Shown here: positions 1 to 8,722 of the stretch, in pieces | Layout: every line of letters begins with the position of its first letter | Numbering within the stretch: position 1 is the stretch's first letter | DNA from: Clostridia bacterium | GTDB lineage: Bacteria > Bacillota > Clostridia > Christensenellales > CAG-138 | Assembly: GCA_017416425.1 (NCBI GenBank) | Contig: JAFQCL010000015.1 | Coordinates: 1 to 64,000 of the forward strand | Reading direction: 5' to 3' | DNA length: 64,000 nucleotides | Notes under the pieces: model-generated | Database searches by the model: none | Seen by the model: only the letters and a program-made list of their open reading frames with translations | What the model was told of the DNA's origin: nothing | Translations under genes and position numbers: made by a program

Positions 1-118
1 TACCAGCTAAAATATCTACACCCCATCCGCCATCCAACCAGTATGTAATTCCAGTATTTTCGAATAATTCTATTACTTTCATTAAATCTTCTTTTGTTGT
101 TATTTCTTTTCTACCCAT
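1..118 (-). CDS. Lincosamide nucleotidyltransferase family protein, N-terminal fragment (cut by window edge)
   Basis: Only the first 39 codons lie in the window; the gene continues past base 1. The start ATG at 118 is preceded by AAGGAGAC at a good distance. The peptide contains TYWLDGGWGVD, the nucleotide-binding start of Lnu-type nucleotidyltransferases, which inactivate lincosamides by adding an AMP group; related aminoglycoside enzymes share this fold. It is divergent from the NlpC/P60 gene at 296 and so looks like cargo placed inside the mobile element. Resistance is inferred from family only; the substrate cannot be decided from this fragment. Confidence 0.7.
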   Translation of the reverse strand, partial: MGRKEITTKEDLMKVIELFENTGITYWLDGGWGVDILAG

Positions 119-295
119 ACAAAGTCTCCTTTACAACTTCTTATTTATCGGTCAGTTTACTTAAATTCTATTACGTAAGGATAAAAGATGCAAGGAACAT
201 CACAGGAAGCTTAGTTATTGCGCCAATAAACAGTCTAGCTCAGAACAAACCATTGCGGTCGCTTTTTACATAGCTTAGAGGAAAGGAGAAGCGAT

Positions 296-2110
296 TTGAA
301 GGAAGTTAAAACAAGAGAACATAATAATGCGCCCCGTGTATTGTCTGATGCCGCCAGAGCACCGAAAGAACTTGCCAAACGCTCGATCATTCAGGCAAAA
401 GCAAAAGCGCGAGAAGCAACGCAGCGCCCTGAAACACAGCAGGATGAAACACCTGAACAGTATGCAGAAAACCGTGTTGAGCGCACTACAGAAATGGCTG
501 TTCATAAAGCCGGTGAACATGGCAAGGACGCTGTTCGCAGCGTTAATGACACACGAAAACGGGTAAACGAAATCAGAAAAGAAGTCAATCATCGTAAAAC
601 CTCGCAAACACGGCAGCAAACGAATTCTTACCGTGCAGGACGAGAGCGTGTTGTTAAGAACGCAAGACATTCAACTGGAAAAACCATAAAGCAGAGCGCA
701 CGGACAACCGCAAAGAAAACTGTTAAGACCGCAAAACATAGCGTGAAAGCAGCTGAAAAGACTGTAAAGACCACAAGCAAAGCAGCAAAGACAGCAGCAA
801 AGGCAACGGAAAAGACGGCTCAGGCAGCAGCAAAGGCCGCACAAGCGGCAGTCAAGGCGGCTCAGGCAGCGGCGAAAGCGGCAGCAGCGGCAGCGAAAGC
901 AGCGGCAAAAGCGATTGCAGCCGTTATTAAGTGGATCATAGCAGCAGTAAAGGCATTGATTGCGGCAATAGCAGCCGGTGGCTGGGTTGCCGTGGTAATC
1001 ATTGTCGTTGTTGTTTTGGTCGTTGCGTTGCTAGCTGTGTTCGGTGTGTTTTCGTCTAATGAAGCTCCTGATGGTAGCAAGCCGTTGACGAAAGCAATCG
1101 AAACTATCGACAGCCAATACCAGGAAGAAATGCAGGGCAAAATAGCAGAGCTGACCACACAGTCCAATGCTGATGTCGTGGAGCTTATATTTGAAGGTGA
1201 TATGGAGAGCTTGGATAGTTCTGCTCCGAATTGGGCTGATGTTGTAGGTGTGTACGCGACAAAACTGAGTTTGGACACAGAAAATCCTTCGGATATTACC
1301 GTAGTGACCGAAGAAAACATTACAGAGCTTGAAACGATTTTCTATGACATGAACTCTGTATCATACCGAACCGAAACCGAGACAGTAACCACTACTGTTG
1401 TGGATGAGTTTGGAGCCATCGTCTACGATGAAGAAGGTGAACCCCAAACTGAAAGTACGACTACTTTATATATCTACATTGACTCCCGAAGCTTAGATTA
1501 CAGAGAGGGATCTGACTTATATCGCTTCAATGCCGAACAGGATGAAATGCTGACCGAGCTGATGCGTCCTGATTATTATCCGCTGTTTGCAGAACTGCTT
1601 GGCGATACTGTTGGTGATGGTGGTGAATATGGCTTTGGCTTTACCATCAATCCCGATCTTCCTGCAAGTGAACTTGGCGCACAAATCGTTGAAGCTGCAA
1701 AGAAGTATATCGGTAGAAGCTATTCTTCTATGGACTGCTCGAAACTTGCACGAACAGCGTATAGTGATTGTGGGCTTTCTTCCATGAATGGCTTGTCATC
1801 CGTGTATATGGCGAAAAAGTGCGAAGAAATGGGAGTTCTGTTCACCGATCCATCTCAGCTGCAAGCAGGTGATTTAATCTTCTTCTCCCGCTTTGACCCA
1901 AGTAAAGGTTCTGACTATTGTGGTGACGTAAACAGATGTGGTACGGGAAAATGCAAACGCTGGATGCACATTCATCATGTAGCAATCTATATCAACGATG
2001 AATTCCTTATTGACAGTACGGGCGGCAAAAATAGCGTTCAGATTCGTAAGCATTGGGGCATGGATACCGCAAAATGGAAATGGGTTTGCTTTGGCAGACC
2101 CACAAGTTGA
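296..2110 (+). CDS. CD1108-type mobile-element protein with NlpC/P60 peptidase domain
   Basis: A 604-aa cell-wall hydrolase of the kind found in conjugative transposons. It probably opens peptidoglycan for the transfer apparatus. Residues 1-200 are Lys/Ala-rich and low complexity (many AAKAA runs). A transmembrane helix lies at about 228-250. A linker follows, then an NlpC/P60 domain at about 455-604. The catalytic Cys is C481 (in SSMDCSK) and the likely His is H561 (in HHVAIYI). The start is TTG with AAGGAG seven bases upstream; no better ATG exists. It opens a three-gene run with the membrane protein and sortase. The family assignment rests on architecture, and the DNA-translocation partners would lie outside the window. 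Confidence 0.85.
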   Translation: MKEVKTREHNNAPRVLSDAARAPKELAKRSIIQAKAKAREATQRPETQQDETPEQYAENRVERTTEMAVHKAGEHGKDAVRSVNDTRKRVNEIRKEVNHRKTSQTRQQTNSYRAGRERVVKNARHSTGKTIKQSARTTAKKTVKTAKHSVKAAEKTVKTTSKAAKTAAKATEKTAQAAAKAAQAAVKAAQAAAKAAAAAAKAAAKAIAAVIKWIIAAVKALIAAIAAGGWVAVVIIVVVVLVVALLAVFGVFSSNEAPDGSKPLTKAIETIDSQYQEEMQGKIAELTTQSNADVVELIFEGDMESLDSSAPNWADVVGVYATKLSLDTENPSDITVVTEENITELETIFYDMNSVSYRTETETVTTTVVDEFGAIVYDEEGEPQTESTTTLYIYIDSRSLDYREGSDLYRFNAEQDEMLTELMRPDYYPLFAELLGDTVGDGGEYGFGFTINPDLPASELGAQIVEAAKKYIGRSYSSMDCSKLARTAYSDCGLSSMNGLSSVYMAKKCEEMGVLFTDPSQLQAGDLIFFSRFDPSKGSDYCGDVNRCGTGKCKRWMHIHHVAIYINDEFLIDSTGGKNSVQIRKHWGMDTAKWKWVCFGRPTS

Positions 2111-2118
2111 GGTAGCTT

Positions 2119-2616
2119 ATGGCAATCGAAATTATCATCGAACTTGCCGTACTGTTTTTATTAAAAGCCGTCGATAATCTGCTGTCCACTGGAAAGCAGA
2201 TACTAATTCAAAGACACCGACCAATATTGGCATCTTTGTCTGTGGTCATTTCACAAATCATTTTCTATCGGCTTATTAACAAGGTCTCTGCTTCCGGCGG
2301 CGACCTTGCTCTTTATATCGTATCCATAGCAAGCGGAGTTGGTACCCTGATAGCCGTAAAACTATCGGACAAATTTTCTAAAGAACGAACTTTTGTGAAC
2401 GTCATTTTATCCGATGATATGCAGGCAATGATCGACCTTAGAGAATTTTTGATGGCTCATAAAATAACCAACCTGACCACAGATGGATACACAAAGGATT
2501 GGAACAAGAGTATCGCAATTACGGCTTATGCCGATACACGCGAACAGAGCAGGCTGATCGACAACTACCTGAACAACAGCAAATCAAAATTCAAAAGAAT
2601 CATTCAAAACAAGTAA
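2119..2616 (+). CDS. Small membrane protein, DUF5698/UPF0316-like
   Basis: A 165-aa protein with about three hydrophobic helices in residues 1-85 and a soluble C-terminal part (about 90-165) that could form the ferredoxin-like DUF2179 fold. It starts eight bases after the NlpC/P60 gene and ends ten bases before the sortase, so the three are probably cotranscribed. The resemblance to UPF0316 proteins is in layout (KAVDNLLSTGKQ near the N-terminus and regular helix spacing) rather than in a diagnostic motif. Its role in the element is unknown. Confidence 0.55.
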   Translation: MAIEIIIELAVLFLLKAVDNLLSTGKQILIQRHRPILASLSVVISQIIFYRLINKVSASGGDLALYIVSIASGVGTLIAVKLSDKFSKERTFVNVILSDDMQAMIDLREFLMAHKITNLTTDGYTKDWNKSIAITAYADTREQSRLIDNYLNNSKSKFKRIIQNK

Positions 2617-2626
2617 GGAGGAAAGC

Positions 2627-3286
2627 ATGAATAAGAAAAACAAAATCAGAGTGGCGATTGTAGCCACTCTTTCCGTTGTTGCCATTGTACTGGGCGTTAT
2701 TGCATTTCAACCGCAGAATGAAACTCAGGGAGCAACCGATATAACACCCGTGAGAACACCTGACGTAGTTACCTTTGAGCTTGTCGTCACTCCTTCACCG
2801 ACACCCCCGCCCATGCCTACGAAATCCCCGGTACAATCAGATGAGGGGTCTTCCGTGGAAGTAGCTATTCCAAAGCAATCTTCAGAGCCTATTGTGATTG
2901 ATAACAACGCATGGTTTACCCTTATTGTGGAAGATGCTTCTGTTAATATCGCCTACGGTGTAGATGAGGATACTTTAGAAGATACTCCGGGATGGCTTGA
3001 GACATCGGCACTCCCTGGGGAGGAGGGTACTTGTGTGATATTTGGACACAGAAACAGAAAACACTTAAAGATCCTGAAAGATGTCAAATTGGGAGAGACG
3101 ATTACAATTAAATACGAGGGTGTGGATTACTCTTATCTCATTGAGTCGATAAGCATCCTTGAGAATGAGGAGCAGCTAACTATTCCTGCGACAACGGGCA
3201 AACACATCATGATCTCCACTTGTTACCCGTTCCATTATTCTGGAAGCGCACCGCAAAAGTATGTGCTGTGGGGAACGATGCTATAA
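2627..3286 (+). CDS. Class D-type sortase
   Basis: A 219-aa sortase that would attach or process LPxTG-type surface proteins. There is an N-terminal membrane anchor at about 8-27 and a Pro/Thr-rich spacer to about residue 90. The sortase barrel follows with catalytic H141 (IFGHRN) and C199 (ISTCYPF). The GSAP motif after the Cys is typical of class D. The position normally held by the catalytic Arg reads Lys (K211, in SAPQKYVLWG). The SD is AGGAGGAAAGC before ATG. It is the third gene of the run starting at 296, and its likely substrate lies upstream outside the window. Confidence 0.85.
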   Translation: MNKKNKIRVAIVATLSVVAIVLGVIAFQPQNETQGATDITPVRTPDVVTFELVVTPSPTPPPMPTKSPVQSDEGSSVEVAIPKQSSEPIVIDNNAWFTLIVEDASVNIAYGVDEDTLEDTPGWLETSALPGEEGTCVIFGHRNRKHLKILKDVKLGETITIKYEGVDYSYLIESISILENEEQLTIPATTGKHIMISTCYPFHYSGSAPQKYVLWGTML

Positions 3287-3290
3287 AAAT

Positions 3291-3318
3291 AGGAGCCCAC
3301 AAGAGCTCCTTATTTCTT
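3291..3318. terminator. Bidirectional hairpin between sortase and XRE gene
   Basis: AGGAGC (3291-3296) pairs with GCTCCT (3305-3310). On the minus strand a run of T follows (ATTTTTATAG). It lies exactly where the two convergent genes meet and overlaps the XRE stop codon. Confidence 0.6.
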
Positions 3319-3624
3319 CTCACTATTGAATGCTCGCATAATTTGTAGCGCGGCTTGCTTTTGTTCTGTTGTCAAGTTCACCCAATTATCAAACAACTCC
3401 TTAAGTTCTGGAGATAATTCAACCATCTCGCTCTCGCAAAAGAACTGTGAAAGTGTAATTCCGAATCCATTACAAATAGCCTCCAAAGTTGAAATGGAGG
3501 GCATAGTATTTCTTCTGAAGATGTTGGCTAACGTTGATTCTGAGAGACCACATTCTTTAGAAAGACGATATTCTGTCCAATTATGCTCAGCAAGTAGTTC
3601 TCTGAGCCTAGCATGTATATCCAA
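3310..3624 (-). CDS. XRE-family helix-turn-helix repressor
   Basis: A 104-aa DNA-binding protein. The HTH spans about residues 6-62 (YRLSKECGLSESTLANIFRR), followed by a short acidic C-terminal tail. It is divergent from the SLOG gene at 3739 and shares a 105-base promoter region with it, so it may repress itself and that gene. It is convergent with the sortase. No partner toxin was recognised next to it. Confidence 0.8.
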   Translation of the reverse strand: MDIHARLRELLAEHNWTEYRLSKECGLSESTLANIFRRNTMPSISTLEAICNGFGITLSQFFCESEMVELSPELKELFDNWVNLTTEQKQAALQIMRAFNSEKK

Positions 3625-3682
3625 AGCACACCTCTTTTTGTATTCAGTTTACCCTTAACTTGAATGGCTTTATACCCAAGAC

Positions 3683-3711
3683 TTGTACTTAATATACCGT
3701 TATGCTAAACT
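3683..3711 (+). promoter_or_regulatory. Likely sigma-A promoter of the SLOG gene
   Basis: TTGTAC (3683-3688), a 17-base spacer, and TAAACT (3706-3711), about 27 bases before the start codon. Recognised by eye as a match to the consensus with four of six bases in each box. Confidence 0.45.
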
Positions 3712-3738
3712 GTAAATTGGAGTTAGAGGGTGATAATT

Positions 3739-4236
3739 ATGGCTAGTGAGCGAGAAATAGAACTAAGAAAAGGACGATGCTGTTTTACTGGGCATCGACC
3801 TGAAAAGTTAAGACAAAGCGAACATTCTCTACGCAGCATGTTAGAAGCAGAAATCATGCAGGCGATAAATGATGGCTTTACAGTATTTATTTCTGGTATG
3901 GCAAGAGGAATAGATATCTGGGCTGCTGAGATAGTATTAGAGCTTAAACGAGAGGGGCATCCATTGCGCTTAATCTGCGCCCTTCCGTATGATGGGTTCG
4001 GAGATAGATGGAGTATTCAATGGCGTGAAAAGTACCATCGAATACTGAACGAAGCAGATTTAGTCAGAGTTATTTGCAAAGGGTATCACAAAGGTTGTTT
4101 TCAGATCCGAAATGAATGGATGGTCGATCATTCTGCAAGAGTAATCGCATTATATACAGGAGAACCGGGCGGAACAAGAAACACCATAAACTATGCTGAA
4201 AAATGTGGTGTTGAGGTACGCAACGCAATCAATTAA
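3739..4236 (+). CDS. SLOG-family protein, YpsA/DUF1273-like
   Basis: A 165-aa Rossmann-like protein. The family signature FTGHRPEK is at the N-terminus, ISGMARGID (nucleotide-binding loop) in the middle, and GTRNTINYA near the end. SLOG proteins bind nucleotides or nucleotide-derived ligands, and several act in bacterial immunity; the role of this one is unknown. ATG 3739 has AGAGGG eight bases upstream. A GTG at 3730 with GGAG upstream would add three residues and cannot be excluded. Divergent from the XRE repressor. Confidence 0.8.
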   Translation: MASEREIELRKGRCCFTGHRPEKLRQSEHSLRSMLEAEIMQAINDGFTVFISGMARGIDIWAAEIVLELKREGHPLRLICALPYDGFGDRWSIQWREKYHRILNEADLVRVICKGYHKGCFQIRNEWMVDHSARVIALYTGEPGGTRNTINYAEKCGVEVRNAIN

Positions 4237-4380
4237 GCATTCTATATCGGCGGCTGCATAAAGTAATTTCTTCTAGGTAGACCGGTGGTAAGTAGATAAA
4301 GTAGGGCTATTGCTTCGAAATTGCCTTATCATCGCTAATCGCCATCATCAAATCTTTCCAGCTCAGCCGATTAGAGAACT

Positions 4381-4414
4381 AAGGGCTATTATTTGAGAAT
4401 AATAGCCCTTTTTT
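4381..4414 (+). terminator. Rho-independent terminator after SLOG gene
   Basis: AAGGGCTATTATT (4381-4393), a TGAG loop and AATAATAGCCCTT (4398-4410), followed by T residues. It is a perfect 13-bp stem and would also work on the minus strand. Confidence 0.85.
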
Positions 4415-4438
4415 ATTATATGATTCAAGTCATACAAT

Positions 4439-4473
4439 AAAGAACCAACAGATATTAACCGTTGGTTCTTTTT
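4439..4473. terminator. Second bidirectional terminator
   Basis: AAAGAACCAAC (4439-4449) pairs with GTTGGTTCTTT (4461-4471), with T-rich tails on both strands. It would stop read-through from the minus-strand defence unit as well as from the SLOG gene. Confidence 0.8.
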
Positions 4474-4541
4474 GCAGAGAACAGTTCTCTGTGACAGTTA
4501 CCCTAATGGTCTCCTATGTGTTGGCATAGTGTAGGGACCAT

Positions 4542-6977
4542 TTACAGTTGGTGGTAGGCATCAACAATTATCTTTACACATGCTTCAATATCGTCAGTAG
4601 GCTTTACAACTATCTTATAATTTTTAGTCCATGTATAAGTATCGGGCAGCTTTTCTCCTATAATGCTTTCAGTGTGGATCGGCGGCAACGTATACACGAC
4701 GAGTTGTTTTGCGTGAATGTGTGCCTCGTAAAGAACAGAGCCATTTATATGCCTAATGGCTATGTAGTTCTTTGTTGCTGTTTCATAAATATCTAAGGAT
4801 TTCTTACGCAGCGAATCAAGGATGGAATCATGGAGAGCTATTATTTCGTAGTTCCGTCCATCTAAATATTCCGAAACTCTAATAGCTCCTTTTTCACTTT
4901 GGGAAAAGTGAGCATCTCTTTTTGTGTAATCTTCAGGCTGTAATTCGGGTAGAGACTCCCGCTCATCCAGCATAAAGCGCAATCCAAGAATATCAATCTT
5001 TTGTTCTTCACTTTTGAAATGGAAGCACCATCTTTGTTCCATCCATGAAAGTAGCTTTAACCCACGATCCAAGACAGCTTGTGGCGTCCAATCATCCAAT
5101 TCTGCGACCTGCATTTCAGAATATGAGCCGTTGCTATATCCGCATCTGCTTTTATTCTTAGGATGCTTTTTTAGTGCAAACTCATCATTTTGCAGCGATG
5201 AATTGACGCTTTGAGAAAGAGCAAGCAAATTTCCCAATGAATTGGTAAGATAGTACCGTTCAGATACATCTGCATAGTTTCTGAATTGATTTCTCCAATA
5301 CCAATGAACGGGTTTTTGCGGGAAAATATGCTCGATTGAAACCTTATCTTTCTCGGATTTTGTAAAGTAAGACCAATCGTTCATCTTTTCGATGGCTTTA
5401 CCTTTCGCTAATTCGGCTTCATATTCAAAGAACACATACTTCAATTCGCTCCAACTATAAAAGCCTTCATAGTTCTTAAAATATCGGGCGATATTGTTTT
5501 CAAAGTTACCTGTAGCTTCAGAAATGTTGCTCTGAAATTTGCTTTCAAAATAGTCGGTAACTTCAGCAATGGTGGTTGTTCCCTTGAGTAAAGCTCGAGA
5601 ATACTTGTAAGCATCTTGGCTAAGATATGTAGACTGGTATCTCGCCATTCTGAAGCACAAGAAAATAAACCGTTCAATCGTCTTGAATAATGCAACTCGT
5701 TCTTCAGGGGAAACATCAGTTCTAATAAGAGCGGCAACTACCAAAGGACGGAAATAGCTTATCCCGACTCGGTTAAGTTTATTGATCCATGTCTTTTCTT
5801 CTCGAGTGAAATCACTATCTTCAGGGTTAAAGGAATAATACCAATAAGGAGCTACTTTTTGGAGGTTTTTAACATAGTCTGTAATCTCAATAGGGTTGAG
5901 AATTCCGTCATCCGCATCAATAACGGTTATCATGTCGGAAGGAATATACTCCTGATCCTCTGCAAGACTGTTTAGTTTGAGCTCGACAGTTTCTCCATAG
6001 ACTGCCTTTGGTGTAAACACCTTGTTCAGCAAATGGATAATATAATCGTCACCAGTAACACGTGAATACTTAAAATACAAATACCAATGATTTCTCAAAA
6101 AATCATCGTCATTAAGAGGGTTCTTTTTGTTACGTCCCAGCTCATAATATATTTCTTTCCATGCTTCGTTTATGTCGCGGCGCATTTGCTCGCGTTCACT
6201 TTGCCCAAGTCTGTCATCTGGGAAAATGGTAGTTAAATATATCAGCCGATTTTTAAGAATCTCGAGATTTGAGAGCCGTTTGCCGCGATTGTTCATTGTT
6301 TCAAAAGCGACAAACACATCAAAATCGCTGTCTATATCATGGATGTTGAATTGCAGTTTTGTTGTTAGCTTCATAAAGATCGCTTCAACTGCTTCAAACC
6401 CTTTTTTATCAAACAGCTCTTGCAGTTTTATGTCAAAAAAATCCTTCGCTTGTTGTAGGTTCAAAGTATAGAATGTTTCCTGCAATGCACCTGATGCATC
6501 TTCGCCTAAGATTTTATGCCGAAGATACTTAAACGAAGGATTATCTACCTCGTACCCAAATTTATACGCTTTCAGAATCCTTTCGGGTTTTTTATACTCG
6601 ACGATGTATTGCGCCTTTATATCTTCAATATCATCGCCATTTATACAATCATAGCCGTTGTTTTGCGCTAAGCCAATAATACAGTTCAGCATGATTATGA
6701 AGGTTGTGAGACGCTGCTGTCCGTCTACAACATGATAGGCTTCAAATCCTTTTGTTTCGATTATCCACTTGTCTTCCAGCCAATCTTTGTATACTTCCTT
6801 CGTAAGCTTTTTAAGCGAAAGCATACCTGTGTAATGGTATCTGTCCAAACTGAGATTATTCAGATCATCCCAAAAATCCACAAGTTGCGGTTCTGTCCAT
6901 GCATAACCACGCTGATAATCGGGAATCCGAAATATCTTTTTATTGAATAAATTTGCTAATGAAATCAGTTCGTTCAT
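4542..6977 (-). CDS. DUF262-DUF1524 nuclease with C-terminal DUF5655 domain
   Basis: An 811-aa protein related to GmrSD/SspE-type restriction nucleases. DUF262 is N-terminal, with the ParB-like signature IPDYQRGYAW (18-27) and DGQQR (85-89). The DUF1524 HNH nuclease lies around residues 535-620 (IEHIFPQKP). The last 110 residues resemble DUF5655. In known relatives DUF262 binds nucleotide and drives cutting of modified phage DNA by the HNH part. It is the last gene of the minus-strand unit, 29 bases after HIRAN. Start ATG has GGAG upstream. Target preference cannot be read from sequence. Confidence 0.85.
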   Translation of the reverse strand: MNELISLANLFNKKIFRIPDYQRGYAWTEPQLVDFWDDLNNLSLDRYHYTGMLSLKKLTKEVYKDWLEDKWIIETKGFEAYHVVDGQQRLTTFIIMLNCIIGLAQNNGYDCINGDDIEDIKAQYIVEYKKPERILKAYKFGYEVDNPSFKYLRHKILGEDASGALQETFYTLNLQQAKDFFDIKLQELFDKKGFEAVEAIFMKLTTKLQFNIHDIDSDFDVFVAFETMNNRGKRLSNLEILKNRLIYLTTIFPDDRLGQSEREQMRRDINEAWKEIYYELGRNKKNPLNDDDFLRNHWYLYFKYSRVTGDDYIIHLLNKVFTPKAVYGETVELKLNSLAEDQEYIPSDMITVIDADDGILNPIEITDYVKNLQKVAPYWYYSFNPEDSDFTREEKTWINKLNRVGISYFRPLVVAALIRTDVSPEERVALFKTIERFIFLCFRMARYQSTYLSQDAYKYSRALLKGTTTIAEVTDYFESKFQSNISEATGNFENNIARYFKNYEGFYSWSELKYVFFEYEAELAKGKAIEKMNDWSYFTKSEKDKVSIEHIFPQKPVHWYWRNQFRNYADVSERYYLTNSLGNLLALSQSVNSSLQNDEFALKKHPKNKSRCGYSNGSYSEMQVAELDDWTPQAVLDRGLKLLSWMEQRWCFHFKSEEQKIDILGLRFMLDERESLPELQPEDYTKRDAHFSQSEKGAIRVSEYLDGRNYEIIALHDSILDSLRKKSLDIYETATKNYIAIRHINGSVLYEAHIHAKQLVVYTLPPIHTESIIGEKLPDTYTWTKNYKIVVKPTDDIEACVKIIVDAYHQL

Positions 6978-7006
6978 AATGACTCCTTTAAGCTCCCTAA
7001 GATCCG

Positions 7007-7408
7007 CTACTCATGCAAAAATACTTTTATATTAATCTTTACCCATTTACCTTTTTTATCTTTCTTAGATATGCGACCAAATAGAAGCTTGCCTGCATCC
7101 ATCAAACGAGCAAAGATAATGTTATCCGCCTGTGGGACGTAGCCAATCTTAACGCCATGCTCTGTCTTGATGACAATGGCCTGCTTATCATAGGGGTTGT
7201 CAGGTTCTCGAAAGAAACTAAGTTTTTCATCGATCTTAAGCTGCGGCTCTAATTCTTCTATACCCTCAATATGCGTCGTCCCTGCAACATGAGTATCAAA
7301 CAGGAAAATATCTTTTTCGAATGGCTGAGGAATAGTAAGTCCTCCGTGTGAGCTATGGAGAAGTCCTATTAAACCACCTTGCCCTTCACTTTTAACAATA
7401 TCACTCAT
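7007..7408 (-). CDS. HIRAN-domain protein
   Basis: A 133-aa protein. The HIRAN domain covers about residues 35-131: hydrophobic start (DTHVAGTTH), central FFREPDNPYDKQAI and IGYVPQ. HIRAN domains bind free 3' ends or damaged DNA and occur in SWI2/SNF2 helicases. Here the domain stands alone with a 35-residue Gly-rich lead. It sits 27 bases after DUF5063 and 29 before the DUF262 nuclease. This suggests a DNA-end sensor feeding the nuclease, which is an inference from context only. Confidence 0.85.
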   Translation of the reverse strand: MSDIVKSEGQGGLIGLLHSSHGGLTIPQPFEKDIFLFDTHVAGTTHIEGIEELEPQLKIDEKLSFFREPDNPYDKQAIVIKTEHGVKIGYVPQADNIIFARLMDAGKLLFGRISKKDKKGKWVKINIKVFLHE

Positions 7409-7435
7409 GTCTTTTCCTCCGTTTTAGCTAAATTA

Positions 7436-7876
7436 TTACGATTTGGAAACGAGAGAATTTAATGCTCGAATAGCATCAACGGCATGATACTTCCAATGAG
7501 TTTCAAAACTAAATTTCCATCTCCAATTTGCTTCGGAACGGTATCCATTATCAAAAAGTTGAATCCCTTCTCGAACATCGTTGTAAATTGAATTTATGTC
7601 ATCTTTTAAGCTTCCGCATACAGGATCATCTTCCTCATTTGAATAAGGATCAAATACTTCCCAATACGCATCATAATATGGAACGTTGAAAGGCAGTACA
7701 GAATACTCATACGTGGAATCCATTTCTTCGCATCGCTCTGGATATACAAGATGAGTTGATAATTCGTACATCCTCATTAGTTGTATAATTACTGTTTCTG
7801 CATTATAGGGGGTAATGGCATCAATTGTCTCTGCCCACGAACAGAATTCCCGTGCAGCATCATAATATGAGCACAT
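7436..7876 (-). CDS. DUF5063-family protein
   Basis: A 146-aa, all-helical looking protein. Features matching DUF5063 are FDPYSNEEDDPVCGSLKDD in the middle, a spaced aromatic pattern WRWKFSFETHWKYH and AIRALN at the end. The family has no settled function and is usually found next to ribonuclease or housekeeping genes. In this locus it is an internal member of the minus-strand unit, 19 bases after the J-domain gene. Its function here is unknown. Confidence 0.65.
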   Translation of the reverse strand: MCSYYDAAREFCSWAETIDAITPYNAETVIIQLMRMYELSTHLVYPERCEEMDSTYEYSVLPFNVPYYDAYWEVFDPYSNEEDDPVCGSLKDDINSIYNDVREGIQLFDNGYRSEANWRWKFSFETHWKYHAVDAIRALNSLVSKS

Positions 7877-7895
7877 AAATCTCTCCTTACAAGCC

Positions 7896-8711
7896 CTAGT
7901 CTTTCTTCACCATATCATGTAGTTTTTTTGTGTAGAATTCAATTAAATCATCATACTGAGATTTAATGCCTTGCAGTTCTTTTTTCCTTTCAGATAACTT
8001 TTGCGGATCATCCAATATGTCTAAAACGGTAAATGGATACTGCGATTTAATTTTTGCAATGCTTTCCCGAATGGCTGCTATGAGTTTGACTAAATCTTCG
8101 TGCTTTTCCCGAAGCAAGCTCATTGTATCTAGCTCCACGTCATTTGGAAGTTTTTGATCAGCAACCATCTCATGGATGATTCTTAATGTACCAAGGTCTC
8201 CATTTTTATATGCCTGCACTGCATTTTCAAATAGCTTTATCTGTGCCTCGGAAACCTTAGGATTGAGATCCGGATGCAATGTTTTGACTACTTCGCGATA
8301 GATTTTTTTGAGTTCTTTGTTTTCTTCGTCAGTGAGTACTTCACACTGGCTTCTCTCGAGAGCTTCATTCATTCGCTCGATTTGTTCGTTGAGCTTTTGT
8401 TGATACTCGGCAAACTCTGCATCCAGAGTATCCTCGATAGCAGACATTACTACCGTTTCTTGCCGGTTCTTAAGTGCTTGGATAAGCTCGATTTTGCGTT
8501 TGAGCCGCAGTGCAGCACATTGTGCTTCATATGCTTTATATTCCAATCCACCAAGCGCAAGCATGTATCGAGTATCAATATTCTTGGAAACAACAAACTG
8601 GAGCTCATCTCTTTCTAGCAAAAGCATGGAGAGCTCGGTTTTCATTCTTTCAATCTCTTCTTTTAGTCTCTGAAAATCAGGGAATAGTATTATGTTGTTT
8701 GCAGTTTCCAT
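7896..8711 (-). CDS. J-domain protein with long coiled coils
   Basis: A 271-aa protein. A charged coiled coil lies at about residues 10-115, followed by a DnaJ-like J domain with the HPD motif (TLHPDLNP) and then a second coiled coil in the last 90 residues. The J domain should recruit Hsp70 (DnaK) or serve as an assembly platform. ATG 8711 is chosen because GAGG lies about seven bases upstream; a TTG at 8726 would add five residues and overlap the preceding gene. J-domain/coiled-coil proteins recur in phage-defence operons, but the role here is inferred. Confidence 0.75.
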   Translation of the reverse strand: METANNIILFPDFQRLKEEIERMKTELSMLLLERDELQFVVSKNIDTRYMLALGGLEYKAYEAQCAALRLKRKIELIQALKNRQETVVMSAIEDTLDAEFAEYQQKLNEQIERMNEALERSQCEVLTDEENKELKKIYREVVKTLHPDLNPKVSEAQIKLFENAVQAYKNGDLGTLRIIHEMVADQKLPNDVELDTMSLLREKHEDLVKLIAAIRESIAKIKSQYPFTVLDILDDPQKLSERKKELQGIKSQYDDLIEFYTKKLHDMVKKD

Positions 8712-8722
8712 TAGATACCTCA

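Larger units (their letters stand above)
4237..4541. other. Gene-free gap with stacked hairpins
   Basis: No coding sequence is seen. The gap separates the convergent SLOG gene and the end of the long minus-strand unit. It holds two strong terminators (listed separately), a short palindrome AGAGAACAGTTCTCT (4477-4491) and a hairpin 4507-4540 (TGGTCTCCTA with TAGGGACCA). The first 140 bases show nothing recognisable. Confidence 0.6.

Noticed and set aside
862-1320. Long antisense reading frame in the NlpC/P60 gene
   Set aside because: It mirrors the Ala/Lys-rich repeats of the sense gene, has no SD and no protein-like motifs.
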